A stretch of 64,000 nucleotides of DNA from NCBI RefSeq assembly GCF_039641995.1, contig NZ_CP087714.1, forward strand, positions 248,001 through 312,000, read 5' to 3'. The DNA comes from Geoglobus acetivorans (GTDB lineage: Archaea; Halobacteriota; Archaeoglobi; Archaeoglobales; Archaeoglobaceae). Below, piece after piece: positions 1-7,364 of the stretch (position 1 is the stretch's first letter; each line of letters begins with the position of its first letter). The notes beneath the pieces are model-generated. The model was not told where the DNA came from and did no database searches. It was given only the letters and a program-made list of their open reading frames with translations. The position numbers were made by a program, and so were the translations under genes.

Positions 1-341
1 TGCTCGAGGAATATCCTGTCAACTTCATCCATCTTTTCGATGAGGTATTCTTCATCAACAAGTCCCAGAAAGTCTCCACCAACTGTAAAGCTCTCCGGAA
101 AATTGGGATGCACGTAATTCAGTTTACCGTCAGACAGTCCTCCCGCACCACCCACACCAGCAGTAACGTTGCATGGGTTGCACTTGAGGCAGAAGCTTTC
201 AGAGAGGTCACTTGGACATTTTCTCCTTTCAATGCTCCGTCCCATTTCGAAAACGGCGACTCTGGCTTTCCCAGCTAACTTGTATGCTGAAAAAAGGCCG
301 CCCGGGCCGGCTCCTACAATTATGACATCATATCTGTTCAT
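1..341 (-). CDS. FAD-dependent dehydrogenase, N-terminal part (runs off the window)
   Basis: Reading the minus strand from the ATG at 341 gives a protein opening with a Rossmann FAD-binding motif, VIIVGAGPGG, followed by CPSDLSESFCLKCNPCN and the glycine-rich GVGGAGGLSDGKLN. This arrangement is typical of the geranylgeranyl-reductase-like 'uncharacterised FAD-dependent dehydrogenase' family. Only about 113 codons are in the window; the C-terminal part lies beyond position 1. The clustered cysteines fit a redox role, but the substrate cannot be told. Confidence 0.75.
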   Translation of the reverse strand, partial: MNRYDVIIVGAGPGGLFSAYKLAGKARVAVFEMGRSIERRKCPSDLSESFCLKCNPCNVTAGVGGAGGLSDGKLNYVHPNFPESFTVGGDFLGLVDEEYLIEKMDEVDRIFLE

Positions 342-425
342 ACATTTGAAGGCTCTATCGAGGGTTAGTATTTAAGAGTTTTCTTTTGCTGTCTTTGATG
401 GCGGTAATCTTAAGAAATATGCGAG

Positions 426-1205
426 ATGTCTGAAATGACCATGAATGAAATGGCAGAACCTTCAGCTTCACACATCAGCCGCAAAAATCGGATGAGATAT
501 GTTGAAATTGACTTTTTCAGGGGTATCGCTCTGATTATGATGCTGATATCCAATTTTGTGACCGATTTACAGTATTTCGCAGGATATGATCAGTATCAGA
601 TGTTCTGGAGGATGTTTGCCCTGCTGACTGCATCAATGTTTGTGTTCATTTCAGGGGTCTCTGCATGGATGTCCCACTTTCACGCCTCCATGTCGAAGTT
701 TTTGAAGAGATTTTTCAGGCTTTTTGGACTCGGACTGGCGATAACAGTATTCACAAAAATTTTTCTTGAAGAGGGGACTATCTACTTCGGAGTTCTTCAC
801 TTTCTTGCCATTGCAGGCCTTCTTGCCATCCCTTTTCTGAAATTTGGGCCGTACAACCTTTTTCTCGCAATCCCGTTTTTTGCGGGTAAGTTTCTTGTTG
901 AGGGGCTGCACTCGGAGAACCTTCTGCTTCTACCTCTGGGCATAACCCCCGTGCCGTTTTTCACCTTTGACTACTTCCCGGTATTCCCCTGGTTTGGTGT
1001 TTTCCTGCTGGGGGTGGGAACAGGCGCGGTTTTTTATCCGGATGGCGTCAGGAGGTTTGACTTCATATTCCCTGAAAATCCCGTTTCCGGGATGGTATCC
1101 GCTCTCGGGAGGCACACTCTGGAAATATATCTCATACATCAGCCTGTTTTCGCTTCACTTCTGCTGCTGTATCTCGGAAACCTTCCGGGAGTGAAGATTC
1201 TCTAA
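426..1205 (+). CDS. DUF1624 / heparan-alpha-glucosaminide N-acetyltransferase-like membrane protein
   Basis: The 259-residue product is a polytopic membrane protein. After a polar N-terminus of about 20 residues comes MRYVEIDFFRGIALIMM, the hallmark opening of the DUF1624 family, in which an arginine and aspartate precede the first membrane helix. Several further hydrophobic helices follow, and HTLEIYLIHQPVF near the C-terminus is the conserved histidine-containing last-helix motif. Family members are thought to move acyl groups across membranes; the substrate here is unknown. It stands alone, divergent from the FAD dehydrogenase, with a 32-bp gap to the JAMM gene. Confidence 0.7.
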   Translation: MSEMTMNEMAEPSASHISRKNRMRYVEIDFFRGIALIMMLISNFVTDLQYFAGYDQYQMFWRMFALLTASMFVFISGVSAWMSHFHASMSKFLKRFFRLFGLGLAITVFTKIFLEEGTIYFGVLHFLAIAGLLAIPFLKFGPYNLFLAIPFFAGKFLVEGLHSENLLLLPLGITPVPFFTFDYFPVFPWFGVFLLGVGTGAVFYPDGVRRFDFIFPENPVSGMVSALGRHTLEIYLIHQPVFASLLLLYLGNLPGVKIL

Positions 1206-1237
1206 AATTTTTTATTGCATCTCTCTGAAAGTATGCT

Positions 1238-1612
1238 GTGAAGTTCAAAATTTCAAGAGATGTCTGGGATTTTTTGAGGTCGGTGGAACAGAAGGATTTC
1301 GAGCGATGCGGGCTTCTTTTTGGCAGAGGTGATAGCGTTTTACAGGCGATTGAAATAGAGAATATCAAAAAATCTCCTGTTGAGTTCGAACTCTCTCCTT
1401 TGGAGTCTCTGAAGGCATTTGAAGAGGCTGAAGAAAAAAACCTGGAGGTTGTGGGTGTCTGGCACACACACCTGCAAAATGCCGTTCCTTCTGCAAAAGA
1501 CATCCGGGGTATGAGAAATTTCCCGGGCCTTTGGATAATAATGTCCAGAAAAGAAATTCGGGGCTATGTGCTGGAACAGGAAGTTGTAGAAGTTGAACTT
1601 GAAATACTTTAG
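1238..1612 (+). CDS. JAMM/MPN-domain metallopeptidase-like protein
   Basis: 124 residues, GTG start. It shows a JAMM zinc-site pattern: Glu22 in ERCGLLFG, then His76-Thr-His78 and Ser85-x2-Asp88 in VWHTHLQNAVPSAKD. The spacing is H-x-H-x6-S-x2-D, one residue shorter between the second His and the Ser than the usual x7. Stand-alone archaeal JAMM proteins remove ubiquitin-like SAMP modifiers or act in sulfur-carrier metabolism; which applies here is not visible. It overlaps the convergent PRC-barrel gene by 4 bp. Confidence 0.8.
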   Translation: MKFKISRDVWDFLRSVEQKDFERCGLLFGRGDSVLQAIEIENIKKSPVEFELSPLESLKAFEEAEEKNLEVVGVWHTHLQNAVPSAKDIRGMRNFPGLWIIMSRKEIRGYVLEQEVVEVELEIL

Positions 1613-1881
1613 CTTTCTTCCTCGCTCTTCTTCCTCTCCATCTTCCTGAAGAGGTCTTTGATTATAACGATGTCCCCCACAGCTTTAACGAACCTGTACG
1701 GGATAATGACTCCGTTTGCTCTGGTGTTTATCAGCATTCTGTTTACGTCAACAATCGCCAGTCCCTTGACCTGTCGTGCCTCGATATCTATTGAAAGATC
1801 TGCCACTCTGCCGACGTACCTCCCCTCATCCGTGTAAACTCGCAGTCCAAGAACTGATGACACTTCACCAATCATTTTCAC
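1609..1881 (-). CDS. PRC-barrel domain protein
   Basis: 90 residues forming one PRC-barrel: the sequence runs from IGEVSSVLGLRVYTDEGRYV through VADLSIDIEARQVKGL to VIIPYRFVKAVGDIVII, then a charged tail (FRKMERKKSEEES). Single-domain PRC-barrel proteins are widespread in archaea, and some haloarchaeal members act with FtsZ/SepF in cell division. The start is GTG at 1881 (valine codon followed by Lys-Met) or ATG at 1875. A role in division is only an inference from the family. Confidence 0.8.
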   Translation of the reverse strand: MKMIGEVSSVLGLRVYTDEGRYVGRVADLSIDIEARQVKGLAIVDVNRMLINTRANGVIIPYRFVKAVGDIVIIKDLFRKMERKKSEEES

Positions 1882-1927
1882 CCACCAATAATTCCCTTGA
1901 ACTTTTAATATATTAAACTTTCAGTCA

Positions 1928-3169
1928 TCATTTCCCGAACTCAATTTCGTAGATTTTTCTCAAACCTCTGAGGTTTATCACATGTTCGACATCTCTGCGG
2001 TGGATTACCCTGAATGCGTGCTCTATGACTTTTTTGTAAAACTCACAGAACGGACTTTTTTCGAGCATTGTCCCAGTTTCAGCATACACCTCTGCCGGAC
2101 ATGGAGCACCGCAGATGTTTCTGTAGACGCATTCCCGACATTCCTCGATGTTTTCCACGGTTCTGTTTTTCACTTCCTGGAAATGGTTCTTTACATTTTC
2201 AAGATCTTCGAGACCTGTTCTGAACTGTTCCATTCCAATAAATTCTCCGCACGGGAAAATTCCGTCAGGAGTTATAGATATGAACCTTCTTCCTCCTCCA
2301 CATGGGGATATGTCGCACTGGAGCACTCTTGAATACGGAGCAATGATCCCGAGCAGCACGTTTGCAAAATCTCCAATAACGATCCTTTTGCCGTTCTTCG
2401 TATGCCATATCGCTCTCTCAACTGCCTCGATAAAGTGTCCGGCAGCCTCAAGAGGGTCTGGCCTCAATGCCCTTCCTCCCTCGCTCGTTCCCCTGACGGG
2501 GTTCATCAGAACAAGCCTGACCTTTCCTGCCAGAAAGTCCACCATTTCAGCAAGGTGGGTGTAGTTATGCCGGTTTATCGTTGTAATGATGTTCAGGTTC
2601 TCATAGCCGTTGAACGTGTCGAGCAGTTCGACGATTTTTCTGTGGTGCCCCTTCCCCCGCAAAAGGTCGTCAACTTCCTGTCTCGGAGAGTCGAATGAGA
2701 GGCCCACATTCACGCCTCTCTCAACGAGAAATTCAACGTCCTGACTTTCAAGCAGAAAGCCGTTGGTCTGCACACCAAACCTGTAGTCAAATTCGTCAAT
2801 CGCTCTGAAGATCTCATTCTTAACGATTAGAGGCTCGGCACCGTGAAAGATTACATTCCTGACTCCCAGAGTTTCCAGCCTTTCCAGAATATCCTTCAGA
2901 GTTCCGTAATCCATTTCCCTGCCCCTGTTTCTTATTTCTGGAGGAATGTAACAGTAGGGACAGTTTGCATTGCACCTCTCTGTGGGGTTTATGTAGGCAG
3001 TGTTGAAATTAACCTCAAATCTGTACTTCTTCATCCTTTCTGTGAGTGCCTTACTGTTCTCTTCGTGAAACTTCAGTATCTCTTCGGGCAGGATTTCTTC
3101 ATAAATCGCCCAGAAATTCGTTTCAGGATCTATTGCAACCTTAAATCCGCTGAACTCTACAATTTCCAT
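1928..3169 (-). CDS. Radical SAM/SPASM peptide-modifying enzyme (CbpB-like)
   Basis: 413 residues. The radical SAM cluster motif is CNANCPYC (Cys66, Cys70, Cys73, the classic CxxxCxxC). A C-terminal SPASM domain supplies about eight further cysteines (CDISPCGGG, FPCGEF, CRECVYRNICGAPC, SPFCEFY), enough for two auxiliary [4Fe-4S] clusters as in RiPP maturases. A strong Shine-Dalgarno, GAGGTGAT, precedes the ATG, which lies 17 bp downstream of the stop of a 27-codon peptide gene. From memory it resembles the enzymes annotated CbpB, partner of precursor CbpA; I could not verify this. It probably modifies that peptide, perhaps at its single cysteine. Confidence 0.85.
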   Translation of the reverse strand: MEIVEFSGFKVAIDPETNFWAIYEEILPEEILKFHEENSKALTERMKKYRFEVNFNTAYINPTERCNANCPYCYIPPEIRNRGREMDYGTLKDILERLETLGVRNVIFHGAEPLIVKNEIFRAIDEFDYRFGVQTNGFLLESQDVEFLVERGVNVGLSFDSPRQEVDDLLRGKGHHRKIVELLDTFNGYENLNIITTINRHNYTHLAEMVDFLAGKVRLVLMNPVRGTSEGGRALRPDPLEAAGHFIEAVERAIWHTKNGKRIVIGDFANVLLGIIAPYSRVLQCDISPCGGGRRFISITPDGIFPCGEFIGMEQFRTGLEDLENVKNHFQEVKNRTVENIEECRECVYRNICGAPCPAEVYAETGTMLEKSPFCEFYKKVIEHAFRVIHRRDVEHVINLRGLRKIYEIEFGK

Positions 3170-3186
3170 AAAATCACCTCAAAAAA

Positions 3187-3270
3187 TTAGAACGGGGAGT
3201 CTTCCCCGGGCATGACGTAATGCGTAAGACCTCCACCAACCTCGCACTCGAACATGTAGCTGTACGCCAT
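3187..3270 (-). CDS. Putative RiPP precursor peptide (CbpA-like), 27 residues
   Basis: A short open frame directly upstream of the radical SAM/SPASM gene, on the same strand. It starts MAYSYMFECEVGGGLTHYV and ends MPGEDSPF, with a single Cys at position 9, a Gly-Gly-Gly run and one His. A TATA-like element (minus strand AAGCTTATATTT, centre near 3295) lies about 25 bp from the ATG, so the gene looks leaderless and starts the operon. Position, size and promoter all fit a substrate of the maturase. Translation is not proven. Confidence 0.7.
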   Translation of the reverse strand: MAYSYMFECEVGGGLTHYVMPGEDSPF

Positions 3271-3290
3271 GACTGGAAATTTGCATGAGG

Positions 3291-3302
3291 AAATATAAGC
3301 TT
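3291..3302 (-). promoter_or_regulatory. TATA box for the peptide / radical SAM operon
   Basis: On the minus strand the sequence is AAGCTTATATTT, a good archaeal TATA box. Its centre is about 25 bp from the ATG at 3270, the distance expected for a leaderless transcript, so it supports the tiny peptide gene as real. Confidence 0.6.
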
Positions 3303-3437
3303 AATTTTTGTATTACATTAGTAATACAAATTGTGTTGGTTTCGGGATATGCGCAATTTTGTCCGCTCGGATTTCGGTTTCTGATTCAGTAATTTTTAAA
3401 TATTATAATTCCAATATGCCAGAACTGTGGTGATACT

Positions 3438-5216
3438 GTGTCTGAAAAAAATTACGGTATTTTGTTGAAATCAGCCTTTGCTGCAGCCATTCTGGCCATA
3501 GTTATGGCCTTTGCTGCTGTCAGTGCTGCTGGAGCAGAAGAACCATACGAGTATAGCGTAAATAACGTCAACCCGGAATGGATAATCTCTGCGGACGAGT
3601 TCTACAGATGGCATGAAATGAAGGACGCCTGGGGGCCAACCTTTGCAGGAAGCCCTGCATGGCAGAGCTACATGAACTTTCTGGAGGATAAGCTGAAGGA
3701 ATACGGTGTTGTGGACATAATCAGGAACAACTGGACGTACACGAGATGGTACACGACGGAGTGGCCTGATGACAGCGGGTGGAGCCTCTACGTCGATGGG
3801 GTAAAGATCAGGGTGGCCAGCTATTCTGCATATTCCGGTTCAACGGATGAAGATGGAGTTACTGCTCCTCTCGTGTATTATGACCCGGCAAATCCCCCTG
3901 AGTCCATTGAGGGCAAGATTGTCGTTTTCTCCGTTGCACCCCACCCCAAACCACCCTACAGCCCGAAGTATCTGGCCCTGTTTACGTTCAATGATTACGA
4001 GTACCTTTCCGATCCAGAGACGTTTCCACCAATCCACACTCCCGTCTCAACAAACGTGACCGTTTCGCTGGATGTGTGGTACCAGCTCAATCAGGTTAGG
4101 AGTTTTGCCAAGATAATGGCAGAGGGTAAAGCCGCTGGCGGGCTGGTAATTTTCAACATGAGCTATGACCGGGCTGCCGGACTTTACACGTTCCCCGTTC
4201 CATCATCTGTGCTCGGTGTTCCAACCCTGTTCCTTGACAGGGAGGCTAGAGAGACTGTAAAGCAGGCGGCTCTTGAAGGAAAGAACGCAACCCTGAGGCT
4301 TGTTGCCAAAGAAGAACCCGCAGAGGTGTACCAGCTCATAGGATTCCTTCCGGGCAAGAACTACGGAACTCCTGATGACGAGATAGTACTGCTGATAACT
4401 CACACTGATGGACCATCCATTTCACAGGAAAACGGTGCTCTGGGGCTGCTGGGAGTTGTTGGATATTTCTCCCACATACCGCAGGAGGAAAGGCCGAGAA
4501 CCCTTATGGTTTACCTCGATTCGAGACACTACATGCCGGGCAAGGAAGAGCAGTGGGCAGAATACGACTGGCTGGAAAAACATCCAGAAGTTAAGGAAAA
4601 GATCGTTGGCCTCATTGCAATGGAGCATCTGGGGCAGGTGGAGTACCGTGAGGTCGGCAACAAGTTCGAGCCAACAGGGCTTGTTGAGCCATCTTTCCTC
4701 TGGACTCAGAACAACCAGAAGCTCATAGACATGGCCATCAAGGCTGTCAAGGATAGCGGGTGGCCGAGGGTGCAGGTTCAGTGCGTTGACAGGCCCGGAG
4801 TGCATGGTGAGTCCCAGGGAATATGGTACGGAATGGGCAAGATAGCGAGGAAGTGGAAGGTTCCGGCCTTTGCCACGATGGGCACTCAGGGAGCCTACTG
4901 GGCAACTTCAACCGGAATTGAGAAGTTTGACAAGGATCTGTTCTACAGGCAGGTTGCGGCCATGACTCAGTTGACCGGAGAACTCATGCTGGGCAATCTG
5001 GAGGAGCTGAAGCCTGTCGAAACTCCAACCCCTGCTCCACCATCACCAACACCCACCCCGACCCCTGAGCACACCTCAACCCCGGAGCCTGTCTCAACGC
5101 CTACGGCCACGGAAACACCGAAACAGGAGAAAGAGGAAGAAACACCTGGATTTGAGCTGATACTCTCTACCGTTGGACTTCTGGTTGCAGTATATGCTCT
5201 GAGAAGGGGTCGATAA
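3438..5216 (+). CDS. Secreted PA-domain, M28-like peptidase with PGF-CTERM anchor
   Basis: 592 residues, GTG start after GTGGTGAT. Residues 1-33 form a signal peptide. A protease-associated (PA) region follows (about 120-290; IEGKIVVFSV, AAGGLVIFNMS). Then comes an M28-aminopeptidase-like fold with candidate metal or catalytic residues in ITHTDGPSISQENGALG, MEHLGQVEY and GVHGESQG. The ligands are not a perfect M28 set, so activity is uncertain. A Thr/Pro-rich stalk (about 525-568) precedes PGFE at 570, a hydrophobic helix and a basic end, the PGF-CTERM signal processed by archaeosortase. The protein is therefore probably displayed on the S-layer. Confidence 0.75.
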   Translation: MSEKNYGILLKSAFAAAILAIVMAFAAVSAAGAEEPYEYSVNNVNPEWIISADEFYRWHEMKDAWGPTFAGSPAWQSYMNFLEDKLKEYGVVDIIRNNWTYTRWYTTEWPDDSGWSLYVDGVKIRVASYSAYSGSTDEDGVTAPLVYYDPANPPESIEGKIVVFSVAPHPKPPYSPKYLALFTFNDYEYLSDPETFPPIHTPVSTNVTVSLDVWYQLNQVRSFAKIMAEGKAAGGLVIFNMSYDRAAGLYTFPVPSSVLGVPTLFLDREARETVKQAALEGKNATLRLVAKEEPAEVYQLIGFLPGKNYGTPDDEIVLLITHTDGPSISQENGALGLLGVVGYFSHIPQEERPRTLMVYLDSRHYMPGKEEQWAEYDWLEKHPEVKEKIVGLIAMEHLGQVEYREVGNKFEPTGLVEPSFLWTQNNQKLIDMAIKAVKDSGWPRVQVQCVDRPGVHGESQGIWYGMGKIARKWKVPAFATMGTQGAYWATSTGIEKFDKDLFYRQVAAMTQLTGELMLGNLEELKPVETPTPAPPSPTPTPTPEHTSTPEPVSTPTATETPKQEKEEETPGFELILSTVGLLVAVYALRRGR

Positions 5217-5238
5217 TTTTTTCATTTATTTTTTGAAC

Positions 5239-5853
5239 TCAGTATAACCCAACCATCTCAACAGCCCTTTCAAGCATTGAATCTATCCCCTTTCTGCCTT
5301 TCATTATCCTCTTATGCCCTGGCAGGATGTACTCTGCATCAAGCTCTCTAAGCTTCTCGAGCGACTTCACGAGTTCGTGCCTGTCACCCCCATACAGGTC
5401 AAATCTGCCAGGAATTCCGCCTTCGAAAATCAGATCACCGGTTATCGCCACGTCATACTTCTGAATGTAGAACGTAAGACTTCCAGGGGAGTGGCCAGGA
5501 GTTCTGATAACTTCAATCTCAGTATTGCCCACAACAAACGCCTTTCCGAGTTTAAGGTCTGATGAGAAGCCAAACTGGGAAATGACTTTGTCTCTCTCGT
5601 CAAATCCCAGCAATGCTCCCTTTTTCATGAACATCTGATTGCTCTCGCAGTGGTCCTTGTGAAGGTGTGTGTTGAGCACGTAATCCACGCTCTCAATCCT
5701 GTCGTTTTTCAGCAGACCGAACAGGTTGGTGTAGCTCTTGTACGTGCCGGGGTCGATTATGGCAGTCTCACCATCTGAAATTACGTAGCTGTTGGAGGAG
5801 TCGTAGAAAGCGCTTCCCCACGTGTAGGCGTAGATGTTCTCAAACAGCTTCAT
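5239..5853 (-). CDS. Metallo-beta-lactamase-fold hydrolase
   Basis: 204 residues. The zinc motif HLHKDH (His63, His65, Asp67, His68) is intact, and later metal-ligand regions are present (RTPGHSPGSLTFY, ITGDLIFEGG, ILPGHKRIM). The size and motifs fit the glyoxalase II / MBL-fold thioesterase-like group. The start codon overlaps the stop of the exonuclease gene (ATGA), so the two are translationally coupled in a three-gene operon running from 7306. The substrate is not deducible. Confidence 0.85.
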   Translation of the reverse strand: MKLFENIYAYTWGSAFYDSSNSYVISDGETAIIDPGTYKSYTNLFGLLKNDRIESVDYVLNTHLHKDHCESNQMFMKKGALLGFDERDKVISQFGFSSDLKLGKAFVVGNTEIEVIRTPGHSPGSLTFYIQKYDVAITGDLIFEGGIPGRFDLYGGDRHELVKSLEKLRELDAEYILPGHKRIMKGRKGIDSMLERAVEMVGLY

Positions 5854-6614
5854 GGGTCAAACTCCGCTATCAAGGGCAGGTGATCGCTCGGCCTCTCCAT
5901 CAACCTCGGTCTGATGTCAACGTAGCAGTCCCTGCACTTTTCTGCAAGCTTTGGTGTTGCGAGTATGGCATCAACCCTCCACCCCAAGCCCTTCTCTATC
6001 GCGTTCCTCACCCTGTAGTCGTAGAACGTGTAAACCCTCTCCTCCGGGTGGAACTTCCTGAGGAGGTCGACAAAGCCCATGGACAGGATTTCTCTGTAAG
6101 CGTTCCTCGCATCGATGTGGAAGCACACGTGGTTCCTGAGCCTCTGGGGGCTGTGGACGTCTATCTCCTCAGGCGCAACGTTCATGTCCCCGCAGACCGC
6201 GTGATTGCCGCTGAAGTCCACGATCTCCCTCAAATAGTCTCTCAACCTCCCCAGGAAGTCGAGCTTGTACTGGTACTTCTCGGACTCTATGCTCTGCCCC
6301 TGAGGCACGTATACGTTCGTGACCGCGAGGTTATCAAACCTCAGGGTAATCACCCTGTCCCTCTCCTCTCCGTTCATGCCGATGAGAACCTCTTCCGGCT
6401 CATGGAGTGTTGCAACTGCCACGCCATTTCTCCCCTTTATGCCGGAGAAGTAGACCTGATATCCCGCCCTGGAAAACTCACTTTCGGGAAAATTTCTGTC
6501 GTCCACCTTTGTTTCCTGCATGCAAAGAATGTCCGGCCTGTTTTCCTTAAGCCATGGAATTACTATGTGCAGCCTTGCCCTGATTGAATTGACGTTGAAC
6601 GTAACGATTTTCAT
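5850..6614 (-). CDS. xthA: Exodeoxyribonuclease III / AP endonuclease
   Basis: 254 residues, the normal length for ExoIII. It opens KIVTFNVNSIRARL (metal-binding Asn), followed by the catalytic Glu in MQETKVDD, NVYVPQGQ, GDMNVAPEEIDV (Asp/Asn) and the terminal SDHLPLIAEF His. All family hallmarks are intact, so it should cleave DNA at abasic sites in base-excision repair. Its start overlaps the stop of the upstream gene by 4 bp and its stop overlaps the MBL gene by 4 bp. Confidence 0.93.
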   Translation of the reverse strand: MKIVTFNVNSIRARLHIVIPWLKENRPDILCMQETKVDDRNFPESEFSRAGYQVYFSGIKGRNGVAVATLHEPEEVLIGMNGEERDRVITLRFDNLAVTNVYVPQGQSIESEKYQYKLDFLGRLRDYLREIVDFSGNHAVCGDMNVAPEEIDVHSPQRLRNHVCFHIDARNAYREILSMGFVDLLRKFHPEERVYTFYDYRVRNAIEKGLGWRVDAILATPKLAEKCRDCYVDIRPRLMERPSDHLPLIAEFDP

Positions 6615-7306
6615 CTTTCAGCCATCCTCAGGGCTGTTATCACGCCATGGCACCTGCAGGCCGTTGCCACAAGGGCATTCTCCCTGCTTTCGGCCCACTC
6701 CACCATTTCCCTCAGCCTCTCTCCTCTGATCGCGCCAAGCCCGGGCTGGAGGTAGTGACTCTCTATGACGAATCCATCGGGTACTGCGAACCTCACAAGC
6801 TCGTACATTGGGGCAGGCTTCTTTATCCCCGTGACAGGGCACACGTCCGGAGCCCTGCACTTCGGAATGCAATCCCTGTCCCTGTTGTAGCTCACAACCA
6901 CGCTCCCCCTGCCTGCTGAAACGACAACCTTCATCGGTATTCCTGCCAGAGCAAAGTCCACGCCCTCGTACCACACCTCAAAGCCGAGGTGCTCCATGAG
7001 GAATGCTCCGGCAACGTGGATGGGGGCGGTGGGGAAGACGTATTCCGGCTGGAGATCGAAAAATATGTCAATGAGCTCCCTCATTCCACCCTTCACAAAC
7101 GAGCTCTTTCTTGTTCCCTTTCGGTACTCTGGCAGATCAAAATTCACTCTCACAGGACAGTTTTCGTCAACATCAATAACCACAAACTCCCTGCCTTCCG
7201 AGATGAGATGTCTTGCAGCTTCAAGCCCGTATTTTCCTCCTCCGAATACGATGTCCACGACTGTGTTTTTGCTGGGGTTTTTAATAACGTTTACCATATT
7301 TACCAA
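6611..7306 (-). CDS. Conserved archaeal protein with nucleotide-binding-like N-terminus
   Basis: 231 residues, not assigned to a known function. The N-terminus VDIVFGGGKYGLEAARHL followed by REFVVIDVDENCP is a Rossmann-like GxGxxG segment with an acidic end to the second strand, as in TrkA-N domains. A cysteine-containing central patch (DCIPKCRAPDVCP) and a C-terminal ACRCHG could hold a metal. It is the first gene of the operon with xthA and the MBL hydrolase (4-bp overlaps), which may hint at nucleic-acid or nucleotide metabolism; that is only context. Confidence 0.6.
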   Translation of the reverse strand: MVNMVNVIKNPSKNTVVDIVFGGGKYGLEAARHLISEGREFVVIDVDENCPVRVNFDLPEYRKGTRKSSFVKGGMRELIDIFFDLQPEYVFPTAPIHVAGAFLMEHLGFEVWYEGVDFALAGIPMKVVVSAGRGSVVVSYNRDRDCIPKCRAPDVCPVTGIKKPAPMYELVRFAVPDGFVIESHYLQPGLGAIRGERLREMVEWAESRENALVATACRCHGVITALRMAER

Positions 7307-7364
7307 TATTTAAAAACGCCATTAAGAATGAAAAACTATAAAATATTGCAAACGATATTCCGCA

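Noticed and set aside
5880-6587. 235-codon plus-strand open frame
   Set aside because: Antisense to the intact exonuclease III gene; composition is that of a reversed coding frame.
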